Positions 28,847 through 37,817 of a DNA stretch of 57,674 bases are shown here, in pieces. The stretch lies in contig CASELF010000086.1 of NCBI GenBank assembly GCA_949288725.1, positions 1 to 57,674 on the forward strand, given 5' to 3'. Under the pieces are notes generated by a model. The model saw nothing but the letters and a program-made list of their open reading frames with translations. It was not told the origin of the DNA and did not search any database. This stretch comes from an uncultured bacterium (lineage in GTDB: Bacteria; Cyanobacteriota; Vampirovibrionia; Gastranaerophilales; Gastranaerophilaceae). The first letter of the stretch is position 1. Each line of letters opens with the position of its first letter. Made by a program: the position numbers and the translations under genes.

Positions 28847-30664
28847 CTAGTTATTAAGTTTCCCCTCAAAGAAAGCTGTAACTTTTTCTTTTATAAGTTC
28901 TAAGGTTTGGTTGAAGTTATCAAGATTATCTTCAATACCTTTCATAGCATTTGCCAATTCATTTGTGCATTCTTTGATCAGCTGTTTCTTGTCCAAAGAA
29001 CTTATTTTTGGTTGTTTTATTGGTTTTGCGGGTTTAGGTTGTACCACTTTTGGTTGTGCCAGTTTTGCAGGTTTTTCCTTGGAAACTCTTTCTGTTACAT
29101 GTGGTTCTTTAACTTGTCTAATTTTAGGAGCCGAAAGTCTTTCGTTCTCCTCTTGTACAAAAGTTTTGAACTTTGTGAGCATTGAATCGACAAATTCAAG
29201 AGGTTTAGCCAATTCCAGTTCCTTTATTTCATCTTCATCATAGAATTTTAAAACAGGTGGTACTATTTGAGGGTATTCAGGATTATAATTCTTAACAACT
29301 TTTTGACCATCTTTGATTAGATACATTTGCGCAGAATTTTCACCACCTATTGTAATCCTTAAAAGGTTTGGTTCGTTTTTTGATGCCATTTGTAGGACTG
29401 TGATGCTTTTGTTATTTTCAAAATTTTGGAAAGTAAAACCTCTCTTTCCTGCAGAAATATAAAGTTCAGGGAAGTTTGATTTTATGGTATTTACTTTTGC
29501 GGGTGTAAGGGTTGAAAAGAATTCGGTTATTTCATTATATTGTTCTATGATGTTTGTTATATGTTTTGCTTCTTTCCCCGAAAAAATTCCGTCGGGAGCT
29601 TTATAAGATTTATCGTAAATAGCTTTTGCGACAAACATTTTGAAATCTTCAAGCTTTGTTCGATACATTTTTAGATATGTATTTAGTAGTGGTAAGTTCT
29701 CAGGGGAATCTAGTTTTTGTGCATCAGTATATATAAGTTTTTCTGGAATATAGTTTATGTATTTATCATTAAAGTTCGCAACAAGTTTGTTGTTATCCTT
29801 TATTAGGAAAGCATTGCGTATTGAGCCGTCAGCATTGTAAACAACTAATTTTGCCATATCAGAATGCTCTGAAAGATTTGGCCTTGTTAATGTCATGGAT
29901 AATTTTTCAGGTCCTATATTTGTTAGGGTATGGTCGGTTGATCCAATTTTTAGGGCATAATCTTGGTATGTAGATTTTATGTTGTAGCTGAATCTTTTGG
30001 AAAGTCCACTTAATCTGGAGCTGACATCATCGTATATTTTGAAGATTTCTGCAATGTTATTAGAAACATATTGTGGAAATATACCGTCTTGTAATTTCAA
30101 ATCAGTGTCCATATTCTTTGCTAAGAATTTGCGGAATTTTAACATTGCAAAATCAAGTTCTTCAAGTATGACATTCATTTTTGTTTCCATACCGCCTGAG
30201 GAGATTTCTTCATCGGTATAAAATGCACAATTTTTAGGGAATTGGCTCAAATGTGTTCTATCAAAATTGGAAACTAGCTGTCTGCTATCTTTTACTAAGA
30301 ATGAATCAAGGACTATTCGTTTTGAATATGTGCTATTTCCTTGTCTTACAATAATTTTAGTTAAACCTTGAAAATCCTTGCTTTCTGCACTTTTTATGGC
30401 AATGGAAAGTTTTTTCTCTCCACAATTGTGGAAAATTAATCCTTTTTCAATCGAAAAATCCGGATACATTTCTTGAAGTTTTTCAAGTCCGGCTTCTGTT
30501 TTGAGGTTAAGTTTCGATGTCAAATCTTTTAAAGTAGAATTTATACTTTCAAGTGTTCTGACAGTGTTTTGGCTCATACCTCTAAAAGCAATAGGAGAGG
30601 TTTGAGTATTGTTATTTATTCTTTTATAGTTGTTATATGAGGGAGTAATTGAGTATATTCGCAT
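28847..30664 (-). CDS. Hypothetical protein with three tandem copies of an unknown domain
   Basis: A 605-residue protein with N-terminal tag AFRGM at residues 26-30. Three copies of a ~165-residue unit cover about 38-200, 212-370 and 378-510. Each has a strand-rich half ending in a recognisable line: FLVKDSRQLVSNFD (122), FLIKDNNKLVANFN (286), YLIKDGQKVVKNYN (448). Each of these is followed by a Tyr-Asp/Asp-Glu stretch and a long helix with F-K/R-x-F-(L/V). The C-terminus (~510-560) is Lys/Pro-rich and disordered, ending in a helix. No signal peptide or known catalytic residues. It is transcribed divergently from the 240-residue exported protein gene. Confidence 0.75.
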   Translation of the reverse strand: MRIYSITPSYNNYKRINNNTQTSPIAFRGMSQNTVRTLESINSTLKDLTSKLNLKTEAGLEKLQEMYPDFSIEKGLIFHNCGEKKLSIAIKSAESKDFQGLTKIIVRQGNSTYSKRIVLDSFLVKDSRQLVSNFDRTHLSQFPKNCAFYTDEEISSGGMETKMNVILEELDFAMLKFRKFLAKNMDTDLKLQDGIFPQYVSNNIAEIFKIYDDVSSRLSGLSKRFSYNIKSTYQDYALKIGSTDHTLTNIGPEKLSMTLTRPNLSEHSDMAKLVVYNADGSIRNAFLIKDNNKLVANFNDKYINYIPEKLIYTDAQKLDSPENLPLLNTYLKMYRTKLEDFKMFVAKAIYDKSYKAPDGIFSGKEAKHITNIIEQYNEITEFFSTLTPAKVNTIKSNFPELYISAGKRGFTFQNFENNKSITVLQMASKNEPNLLRITIGGENSAQMYLIKDGQKVVKNYNPEYPQIVPPVLKFYDEDEIKELELAKPLEFVDSMLTKFKTFVQEENERLSAPKIRQVKEPHVTERVSKEKPAKLAQPKVVQPKPAKPIKQPKISSLDKKQLIKECTNELANAMKGIEDNLDNFNQTLELIKEKVTAFFEGKLNN

Positions 30665-30750
30665 ATTGTGATTAAAACCGCTAAAAATATTTTTTGCGGG
30701 TTAATTTTTGTAACGAATTTACTTTTTGAATTTTCTTGAAAATAATACAT

Positions 30751-30758
30751 GCTATTAT
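30751..30758 (+). promoter_or_regulatory. Extended -10 promoter element for the exported-protein pair
   Basis: TG-C-TATTAT (TG at 30750-30751, TATTAT at 30753-30758). A start near 30765 gives a 14-base leader with a weak AGG ribosome site before the ATG at 30779. No -35 box at proper spacing is obvious, which is tolerated by extended -10 promoters. Confidence 0.4.
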
Positions 30759-30778
30759 ATGATTAAAGGGCTAGGTTT

Positions 30779-31501
30779 ATGAGAAAATTTGATACTATAT
30801 TAATTGCTGTTATAGCTTGTATGATTACATTTACTTCATCCGTTTATGCTTCTGAAAAAACAGAGGATGTTAATGCAGAGATTGTTAGAGAGCAAACTGT
30901 TCAGAGCAAAATAGATGATATTGGCGCAAAGCTTCTTAATGCTAATAAGACACCTAATAGAGTTGTGTTTGTCTATAACAAGGCTGCCAAAAAAGTTTTT
31001 TTAAAGTATGATACAACGCTTACAAGCAGAAAAATTGTTCTATATGACGGAACTTATAAATTTACGGATAGCGATGATGAGATTGCTGCATTTTTGGCAC
31101 GTAATATTGTGCTTGCGGCAAGATCTTATGATGGTCAGTTCTCGGGAGAATTAAATACTGTTCAAATAATGGCTTCTCCAAAAAAATATGAGGTTATTGC
31201 TGATAAACTTGCTGTCGATATGATGGTTGCTGCGGGTTATAATCCGCTTGGGCTAATAACTTTTATTAACAAAAGTTGTCCGCAGAGAAGGTTTGATATG
31301 ATTTCGAGTAAAAACCTTACATCAAAGCGTCTTGCGATAATTTACGAATACATTGTTAATAAATATCCGTATTTTCTCGTGAATAATACCTACATTAATA
31401 ATGAACATTATCAAAATTTCCTTTTGACTTCTCAAAACAACAGAAGACTTCTTAAAAAGAAATTGGAAACAGGTTCAAAGGAAAAAATTAAATATGAATA
31501 A
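30779..31501 (+). CDS. Exported M48-like pseudo-peptidase
   Basis: A 240-residue protein with an N-terminal signal peptide (hydrophobic residues 7-21, cleavage near VYAS-E). The middle fits the M48 metallopeptidase pattern: DSDDEIAAFLARNIVLA stands where M48 enzymes have D-E-L-A-A-V-L-A-H-E-x-x-H, and KYEVIADKLAVDMMVAAGYNP matches the E-x-x-A-D helix plus the AGYDP turn. The zinc ligands of HExxH are replaced (R108, N109, L112) while E138 is kept, so hydrolysis is unlikely. A non-catalytic periplasmic or lipid-anchored chaperone role is inferred. The next gene overlaps by eight bases. Confidence 0.7.
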   Translation: MRKFDTILIAVIACMITFTSSVYASEKTEDVNAEIVREQTVQSKIDDIGAKLLNANKTPNRVVFVYNKAAKKVFLKYDTTLTSRKIVLYDGTYKFTDSDDEIAAFLARNIVLAARSYDGQFSGELNTVQIMASPKKYEVIADKLAVDMMVAAGYNPLGLITFINKSCPQRRFDMISSKNLTSKRLAIIYEYIVNKYPYFLVNNTYINNEHYQNFLLTSQNNRRLLKKKLETGSKEKIKYE

Positions 31502-32093
31502 ATTTTTTGGAATACTTCTTGGGATATTATTACTTGTTTCACCGGTTTTGGCGAATGAACCGCTTCGAGATGAGCTTGTGGATACTGTATTAATTAACCA
31601 AGATTGTCCAAAACCTGAACCGAACCTGAATTACAACTATGAAGGGACAGAGAGGGTTGAAATTAAAATGGCGATAGTTGATGCCATTAAGTCTGAAATG
31701 GATGTTTATGAAAATCAGCCTGTAAAATTTAGAGTCATTAATGACGTTCACTATAAGGGTAAAGTTATAATCAAAAGACATACCATTGTCCCTGCAAAGG
31801 TTGCTGTTGTTATAAGAAGCGGGATGAATGGTATTCCGGCAAGTATTGTTTTCGGAAATTTTGAGTTTGAAAATATTGATAATAAATTATTGTCAAATTT
31901 CTACGAAGTTCGCGGACAGGATAGAAGTCTTTTGGTATTCCCTCTAAAGTGGGCTTTGACCATTTTGCCTCCGTCAGGGTCTTTGACTAACTTTATAAAA
32001 GGCGGGCATGCAAAAGTTAAAAAAGATAGAGTAATCAAGATTTATTATCATCCTACTTGGGCTAATAGCAGGCAGGAAAACACTAAGCTGTAA
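31494..32093 (+). CDS. Exported hypothetical protein
   Basis: A 199-residue protein with a clear signal peptide (MNKFFGILLGILLLVSPVLA-N). The mature part is mostly beta (VKFRVINDVHYKGKVIIKRHT, AKVAVVIRSGMNGIPASIVFG) with a later hydrophobic stretch (LVFPLKWALTILPPSG). No family is recognised. The start overlaps the pseudo-peptidase gene by eight bases, implying translational coupling and a shared envelope job. Confidence 0.7.
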   Translation: MNKFFGILLGILLLVSPVLANEPLRDELVDTVLINQDCPKPEPNLNYNYEGTERVEIKMAIVDAIKSEMDVYENQPVKFRVINDVHYKGKVIIKRHTIVPAKVAVVIRSGMNGIPASIVFGNFEFENIDNKLLSNFYEVRGQDRSLLVFPLKWALTILPPSGSLTNFIKGGHAKVKKDRVIKIYYHPTWANSRQENTKL

Positions 32094-32132
32094 TTGAACG
32101 TTATATCTGTCAAGACATCTTTCCCAAGTTTA

Positions 32133-32141
32133 TGCTACAAT
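32133..32141 (+). promoter_or_regulatory. Extended -10 element upstream of the ABC-F gene
   Basis: TG-C-TACAAT (TG at 32133-32134, TACAAT at 32136-32141). The expected start near 32148 gives a leader of about 27 bases with AGG before the ATG at 32175. No good -35 box at 17 bases. Confidence 0.4.
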
Positions 32142-32174
32142 ATTAAAACGACGAAATATAAATAGGTAATAATT

Positions 32175-33803
32175 ATGATAACTACGAATAAACTTACTGT
32201 AAGATTTGGTTCGCAAACTCTTTTTGAAAATGTGTCAATAAAATTTGTTCCGGGTAATTGTTACGGAATTATTGGTGCAAATGGTGCCGGCAAAAGTACT
32301 TTATTAAGAGTTTTGTCCGGTGATATTGAACCTACATCTGGAGAAATTTCAATAACAAAAGGGCAGCGTATTGCTGTTTTAAAACAAAACCACTTTGAAT
32401 TTGACGAGTATAGTGTTCTTGATACCGTAATTATGGGCCATAAAAAGCTTTATGATTTGATGAAGGAACGTGATGCCCTTTATGCAAAACCTGATTTTAA
32501 TGACGAAGATGGTATAAAGGCTGCGCATTTAGAAGAAGAATTTGCCGAACTTGACGGATGGCAGGCTGAGTCTATGGCGGCATCTTTGTTGTCAGAACTT
32601 GGAATTGCTGATGAATTGCATTATTCCTTGATGAAGGATTTGGATGGAAGCGAAAAGGTTAGGGTATTACTTGCACAAGCATTGTTCGGCAATCCTGATA
32701 TTTTGCTGTTGGATGAACCTACAAACCACCTTGATATTAATACGATTAATTGGCTTGAAGAATTTTTGATTGATTTTCCAAACCTTGTTATCGTAGTTTC
32801 GCACGACAGACAGTTCCTTGATACGGTTTGTACTCACATTGCAGATATTGATTATAAGAATATTCAGTTGTATACGGGTAATTATTCATTCTGGTCTCAA
32901 GCAAGTCAGTTGATTAAAAAGCAAAAAGAAGAACAGAATAAGAAGACTGAAGAAAAAATGGAAGAGTTGAAAGCCTTTATTGCAAGATTTAGTGCTAATG
33001 CTTCTAAAGCAAAACAGGCAACTTCCAGAAAAAATATGTTAGATAAATTGTCTTTGGAAGAAATAAAACCTTCTTCAAGACAGTATCCGCGTATAAGGTT
33101 TAATTACCAAAAGATTCCCGGACGAGATGTTCTTACTGTTGACGGACTTACAAAATCCGTTGATGGCAACCTTTTATTCAAAAATTTTAGATTTGAAGTA
33201 TATCAAGGTGAAAAGATTGCGTTTATTGCAAAAGATCCTTTGATTATTTCAACCCTTTTTGAAATTTTAGCGGGTAATGTTGAACCTGATTCCGGTGAGG
33301 TTAAATGGGGAGTTACGGCTACAAAATCGTATTTCCCTAAAGATAATAATTTTTACTTTGAATCTGATTTGACAATTATGAATTGGCTTGCGCAGTATTC
33401 GCCTGATCAGCACGTAAATTTCTTGCGTGGGTATCTTGGCAGAATGTTGTTCTCAGGTGACGATGCTGATAAGAAAGTGAACGTTTTGTCAGGTGGAGAA
33501 AAGGTTCGTTGTATTTTGGCTAAAATGATGATTGAAGAGTCCAATATAATGATCTTTGATGAACCTACAAACCACTTAGACCTTGAAGCAATTACGGCAT
33601 TAAATAATGCACTGATTGATTATACAGGAACTGTTCTTTTCACATCTCAAGATTACCAATTTATTCAAACAGTTGCGGATAGGATTATCGAGATTTCTCC
33701 TCAAGGTTATATTAATGCAAAATGTAAGTATGAGGATTACTTGAAAAATCCTGATATGATTAAACGCAGAGAAAATCTTTACAAGATGGCTGTGAAGAAA
33801 TAA
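32175..33803 (+). CDS. ABC-F ATPase (YbiT-like) with degenerate second P-loop
   Basis: A soluble tandem-ATPase ABC-F protein of 542 residues, by family a ribosome-associated translation factor. NBD1 has an intact Walker A (GANGAGKST) and LLLDEPTNHLD; its signature is the atypical DGSEK also seen as a weak signature in YbiT. The interdomain linker (FSANASKAKQATSRKNMLDKL) is the conserved YbiT type. NBD2 keeps LSGGEKVRCILAKMM and FDEPTNHLDLEAI, but the P-loop position (residues 352-360) reads AKDPLIIST instead of G-x-N-G-x-G-K-S/T. ATP binding at site 2 is therefore probably lost. The 3' end overlaps the convergent PPTase gene by 44 bases. Confidence 0.93.
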   Translation: MITTNKLTVRFGSQTLFENVSIKFVPGNCYGIIGANGAGKSTLLRVLSGDIEPTSGEISITKGQRIAVLKQNHFEFDEYSVLDTVIMGHKKLYDLMKERDALYAKPDFNDEDGIKAAHLEEEFAELDGWQAESMAASLLSELGIADELHYSLMKDLDGSEKVRVLLAQALFGNPDILLLDEPTNHLDINTINWLEEFLIDFPNLVIVVSHDRQFLDTVCTHIADIDYKNIQLYTGNYSFWSQASQLIKKQKEEQNKKTEEKMEELKAFIARFSANASKAKQATSRKNMLDKLSLEEIKPSSRQYPRIRFNYQKIPGRDVLTVDGLTKSVDGNLLFKNFRFEVYQGEKIAFIAKDPLIISTLFEILAGNVEPDSGEVKWGVTATKSYFPKDNNFYFESDLTIMNWLAQYSPDQHVNFLRGYLGRMLFSGDDADKKVNVLSGGEKVRCILAKMMIEESNIMIFDEPTNHLDLEAITALNNALIDYTGTVLFTSQDYQFIQTVADRIIEISPQGYINAKCKYEDYLKNPDMIKRRENLYKMAVKK

Positions 33804-34284
33804 TCTTGTCGGAAACAACTGTTAACATATAATCGTTTTTGAACACGGTAGAATAAGCAGATATAGGCTTTTGTTGAAGCTTAATTTCTGCTTCGTATTC
33901 TGTCCAAAATTTATAAAAATCTTCCAGTGTTGCAAATTCCTTATTATAGCGATTTGATAACGCATTTATATCGCGGGGTTTGATTTCTTCTATGTCAAGT
34001 CCGCATTCTGTATTGTCAAACGCTGCCATTATGTATTTCCCGCTATGAGAGATACTAAATTTTATTTCTCCGGATTTGAATTCAGGTTTGTCATTTTTTA
34101 TTATAATTTCGGTATCTGAAATTTCATAAAACTTTTTTGCGACAGACTTTACAAGATAACGTCCGATAGAGTACTGGATAAATCTTTTGACAGATTTGAA
34201 TTCCTTCCCATCAGCGTATTTCCGTAAAAAATCTGTATCATGCTGTTTTAAAAATTCTTCTGAATTTATGTAGTAAATTTCCAT
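33760..34284 (-). CDS. 4'-phosphopantetheinyl transferase (Sfp type)
   Basis: Converts apo-ACP to holo-ACP by transferring phosphopantetheine from CoA. The family motifs are KFSISHSGKYIMAAF, GLDIEEIKPRD (Mg2+ Asp/Glu) and FWTEYEAEIKL, matching the W-T-x-K/Y-E-A signature. At 174 residues from the ATG it is a short Sfp-type enzyme. A TTG five codons upstream is an alternative start. It is the last gene of the leftward polyene operon, 27 bases after the LpxL-like acyltransferase, and presumably activates the two ACPs encoded there. Confidence 0.88.
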   Translation of the reverse strand: MEIYYINSEEFLKQHDTDFLRKYADGKEFKSVKRFIQYSIGRYLVKSVAKKFYEISDTEIIIKNDKPEFKSGEIKFSISHSGKYIMAAFDNTECGLDIEEIKPRDINALSNRYNKEFATLEDFYKFWTEYEAEIKLQQKPISAYSTVFKNDYMLTVVSDKIISSQPSCKDFLCV

Positions 34285-34311
34285 AGCAATATGGTACAAT
34301 AAAAATTTATC

Positions 34312-35187
34312 TTACTCAAAAAAATCATAGAAATGGAAAAATTGGAACGGATATGTGAGAGTTAATTTTTCAAGGAATTTTGCATATTCAGCCTGCATGG
34401 AGTGAACTACTTCTTGTTTTGTTCCGTTACAGTTGAATTTGTTGAGATAGATTTTGTATCTGTCATCTTTATTGTTTAATGCGCAGACAAAATATATCGG
34501 ACATTCCATCATATGAGCAAATTTAAATGTTCCAAGCGGTAATTGAACCTTGTGTCCAAGAAATTCAACAAATGAATTTTTACTGTTTTTAGAAATTCTG
34601 TCTCCTGCCATAATAACAATATCTCCATTTGATATTTTGTCCTTAATTTCAATTGAGGTTTCGATATTAATATCTTCAACAGGGTATGTTGTAATAGGAG
34701 TTTTTATTTGCAGGTGTTTTACAAAATTATTGAAAATTTTACACTGTTCTTTTGACAGAAATATGTTGACATGTTTTTGGGGACTGTTTAGTAAAAATGC
34801 TCGCATAATTTCTATATTCCCGACGTGTGAGCAGATAAAAAATACTCCCTTATCCAAGTCATTTTCCAATTGAGTTTTGTCCTGTTCATTATCAAAAGTG
34901 ATTTTTTCAGGGTCGTACAGTCCTGCAAATACTTCCATTCGGTCAATGAGTGAGTATGAATATGCAAGAAAGTGTTTTAAGCTGTTAGCAAAAGTTGGTT
35001 CAAGCCCGACTACGGACAAGTATTTTTTTGAACATCTTTTAGGTTCTTTTGCGCCAAGATAAGCAAAAAGAGTCACGAAAAATACAATTATTTTTACTGC
35101 TTTTTTCCCAAAGATTTTGTATATATGCCAAAGCAAAATTAATCTTTTTTCTCCGGCGGCCTGTTCTTTTAGTTGATACCATTTCAT
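34312..35187 (-). CDS. LpxL/HtrB-like lysophospholipid acyltransferase of the polyene cluster
   Basis: A 291-residue inner-membrane acyltransferase. An N-terminal hydrophobic segment (KIIVFFVTLFAYLG) is followed by ICSHVGNIE, the H-x4-E catalytic motif of the LpxL family, then IVMAGDRIS and PLGTFKFAHM substrate/CoA regions. In aryl polyene clusters such acyltransferases are thought to link the polyene to a lipid. The ATG overlaps the MMPL exporter stop by four bases (ATGA), so the two are coupled. Confidence 0.85.
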   Translation of the reverse strand: MKWYQLKEQAAGEKRLILLWHIYKIFGKKAVKIIVFFVTLFAYLGAKEPKRCSKKYLSVVGLEPTFANSLKHFLAYSYSLIDRMEVFAGLYDPEKITFDNEQDKTQLENDLDKGVFFICSHVGNIEIMRAFLLNSPQKHVNIFLSKEQCKIFNNFVKHLQIKTPITTYPVEDINIETSIEIKDKISNGDIVIMAGDRISKNSKNSFVEFLGHKVQLPLGTFKFAHMMECPIYFVCALNNKDDRYKIYLNKFNCNGTKQEVVHSMQAEYAKFLEKLTLTYPFQFFHFYDFFE

Positions 35188-37295
35188 AGAGGTTTTTCCT
35201 CCTCGTTATAAGAGAATAACAGACTTGTTAAATATGAAACAGATAAGCCTGCAGATAAGATAAATCCCAGAGAACTGATGAGCTTAAAACTGGTCATAGC
35301 AAGAAGTATAAACGAGAAAATACTTGTCATACAAGAAAGCAAAACTGCATCTGATGAAGATTTGATTCCGCTTGCTCTGAATACTGAATAATCAAGTCCA
35401 AAACCTATGATTAAAAATATTGCAAGAATGTGAAACAGGTTGATATGTTGTCCTGTTAAAGATACCAATCCTATCGCAAAGATTGAGGCAATAACCGATG
35501 GAGTGATGATTTTTAACACAGTTATCGGGTGGTAGATAAATGATAGAGATATTAACAACAAGGCAAAAACAGGTGCGAGCATTTGGAGGCAAGATTTTCT
35601 GCAATGTCCGATTTTCTCTGATACATCTTGGCTTACGTTAACGTAGTTTGCCCCTTTTGAAGTGATAATTTGCGGATCTTTAACATCGTACAAAACCATT
35701 ATAGAAGTTTTGTCATCTAACAAAAATTCTTTGAATATCGGTAAATCTTCGTATTGTACAAATTTTTCAAGTCCTTTTTTATTTAGAAGTTTTTGCTGTT
35801 CTTTTGGGGTAAGAAATGTCGCAAAGTTTTTAAGTTTATTGGTGTATAAGTTTTGTCTTAATCTAAAATTTTCTTTTTGCTTGTTAATAGATGGGATAAA
35901 TTTGCTTATAGATTGATAATTTTCCGGTTCAAGATTTTTTGCAATTTCTTCTTCTTTTGTTAGTATTTGCTGAAAATTGTTTCCGTTTACAACTGCAAAG
36001 ACGGGCTTTTTGTCCCCTCCTGTAACGTTAGAAAAAAGCTTTTCTGCTGCGGCTAATTTCTTTGATGGAACGTACATATTTCTGACATCATCGTCAAATT
36101 TTACAAGGAATAATCCGACACTTGAAATTAAAATTATTATTACTATGTATGGTTTTAAAAGTTTTTCAGGGAACGAAAAGTTAATCGTCTTATTTTCAGT
36201 TTCGATTTTTAATAACGGATAAAATAGTACGACCATTAAATAAACAGTAAACAGGCCTGTCATTGTGAATACGGATATTTGTTTTAAAAGTTCTATTCCT
36301 GAAAAAAGCAGAATGCCAAAAGCACTGACGGTAGTAAGCATGCTAACTGTAAGACTTTTTAAAATTTTTGATAAATCTTTCTCTATAAAATAATGCAGTG
36401 AATAATCTATGCAAATACCAATTAAAGTAGTTGAGAATACGAATGTCAAAACATGTATTGATGGAAAAATTATTGCACTTGTGAGATAGCCTGCAAAAAT
36501 TCCTAATCCCAGTCCGACGGCAATTGGTAAAATTATTTTTAGGTTTCTGAAATAAAAATAACAAAGTCCTGCTATAAATAATAATGAAAGAGCGCAAATA
36601 ACATTTATTTCAATGATTGATCTGGAACTTGCGTAGTACGAATGCACCGGTGCGCCTGTTAAGTACACTTTTGTGTCGTTATTTGTGAATTTTGTCTGCA
36701 AGTCGATTAAATTTTTGATTTGCTTGTTCGCAAGTTCAGGAGAAAGAGCGATTTCATCTTTAATTCCAAGTTGTAGAATTTTGTAATACTTATCATTATA
36801 TTCAATCGTATCAAGATTACTGTTTCCAAGAGATTTTACGTAATCAGGAAAGAGCAAAAACGGATCTTCATTCAGCGGTAACAGCATTATGCCAAACGGG
36901 TCATAAAGTCTCGAATAAGCTTCTTCTTCCGCTTGGTCATACTCTTTTGTTTCTAAAAGTTTAGCAGTGTGTGCTGAAAGAAGATTTTGATTATAGCTTT
37001 TATATGTTTCAAGAATTTTATTAAAATCAAAGTCTTTAATATCAAAAGAATTTTTATCTACTGATTTTAAAAAATTGGTTGCTGTTTCTGTTGTATTTTC
37101 AGGATTTTCACTTTCAACGAGCACATTGATTTTTGACGAATACCTTCCGCTTAATTTTACAACAAGCTCATCAGATGTAGTATTTGAGAAAACCGCACGG
37201 AGCAGATTAGTTTCGGTTTTTATCGGGTGCATAAAAACCCAAATTCCTGCTACGATAAAAAACAACAAATATAAAATACGTAAAAAATTTTTCAT
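35184..37295 (-). CDS. MMPL/RND-family exporter of the polyene cluster
   Basis: A 703-residue membrane exporter with an N-terminal anchor, a large periplasmic loop (~30-225), a block of about five membrane helices (~230-375), a second loop and a second block (~580-695). This is the standard two-half MMPL layout. Conserved features include FVFSTTLIGICIDYSLHYF in the first half and LIIGFGLDYSVFRA in the second, each with the Gly-Asp-Tyr motif of proton-driven MMPL pumps. It probably moves the polyene-lipid across the inner membrane toward the LolA-like carrier gene product encoded immediately upstream. Confidence 0.92.
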   Translation of the reverse strand: MKNFLRILYLLFFIVAGIWVFMHPIKTETNLLRAVFSNTTSDELVVKLSGRYSSKINVLVESENPENTTETATNFLKSVDKNSFDIKDFDFNKILETYKSYNQNLLSAHTAKLLETKEYDQAEEEAYSRLYDPFGIMLLPLNEDPFLLFPDYVKSLGNSNLDTIEYNDKYYKILQLGIKDEIALSPELANKQIKNLIDLQTKFTNNDTKVYLTGAPVHSYYASSRSIIEINVICALSLLFIAGLCYFYFRNLKIILPIAVGLGLGIFAGYLTSAIIFPSIHVLTFVFSTTLIGICIDYSLHYFIEKDLSKILKSLTVSMLTTVSAFGILLFSGIELLKQISVFTMTGLFTVYLMVVLFYPLLKIETENKTINFSFPEKLLKPYIVIIILISSVGLFLVKFDDDVRNMYVPSKKLAAAEKLFSNVTGGDKKPVFAVVNGNNFQQILTKEEEIAKNLEPENYQSISKFIPSINKQKENFRLRQNLYTNKLKNFATFLTPKEQQKLLNKKGLEKFVQYEDLPIFKEFLLDDKTSIMVLYDVKDPQIITSKGANYVNVSQDVSEKIGHCRKSCLQMLAPVFALLLISLSFIYHPITVLKIITPSVIASIFAIGLVSLTGQHINLFHILAIFLIIGFGLDYSVFRASGIKSSSDAVLLSCMTSIFSFILLAMTSFKLISSLGFILSAGLSVSYLTSLLFSYNEEEKPL

Positions 37296-37296
37296 A

Positions 37297-37815
37297 TTAT
37301 CTGCATTCTGTAAAGTTTATTTTTGTACTTCCGCTTTTTAAGGTATTAATATCCAAGTTATTGATATAATTGTTGCCTTCAATAATTATGGAGTCCATAA
37401 CTGAACTTATTTTTGAAGATTTTTTGGGTTTCAGAGCTAATTCCCAATTCGTGGATGTCTTTAGATAATAAACGTTAAAATTTTGATTTATATAGGAATA
37501 ATCTTTTTTATTAATCGCAATGATAATGTCGCTTATGCGTTTACTTTGTTCAGTCGTGTAAGCTGTTGTGGATTTTTTAGGATACAGAGTTTCAAAAACA
37601 ACCCCTTTGGTTACATCAAATTTAAAGTTTCCGCCTGATTTTATATACGCTTTTGAATTTGGAATAGTTTTTGTTTGAGTAAATTTACAGGCAACTTGTG
37701 AATATTGAGGGATTTGCACTTTTGTAATACTTGACGGATGTTGAAAAATTGCCTCATTAGCCAGTACAACTCCGCCGCATATTAATCCTATAAATATTCC
37801 TACAAATTTTTTCAT
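37297..37815 (-). CDS. LolA-like periplasmic carrier protein of the polyene cluster
   Basis: A 172-residue exported protein with signal peptide (MKKFVGIFIGLICGGVVLA-N). The mature part fits the LolA-like half-barrel: CKFTQTKTIPNSKAYIKSGG, FKFDVTKGVVFETLYPKKST and a NWELALKPK strand. LolA-like proteins appear in aryl polyene clusters beside the MMPL pump and are inferred to carry the product through the periplasm. Two cysteines near the ends of the mature part may form a disulfide. It lies one base from the exporter and two from the thioesterase gene. Confidence 0.82.
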   Translation of the reverse strand: MKKFVGIFIGLICGGVVLANEAIFQHPSSITKVQIPQYSQVACKFTQTKTIPNSKAYIKSGGNFKFDVTKGVVFETLYPKKSTTAYTTEQSKRISDIIIAINKKDYSYINQNFNVYYLKTSTNWELALKPKKSSKISSVMDSIIIEGNNYINNLDINTLKSGSTKINFTECR

Positions 37816-37817
37816 AA

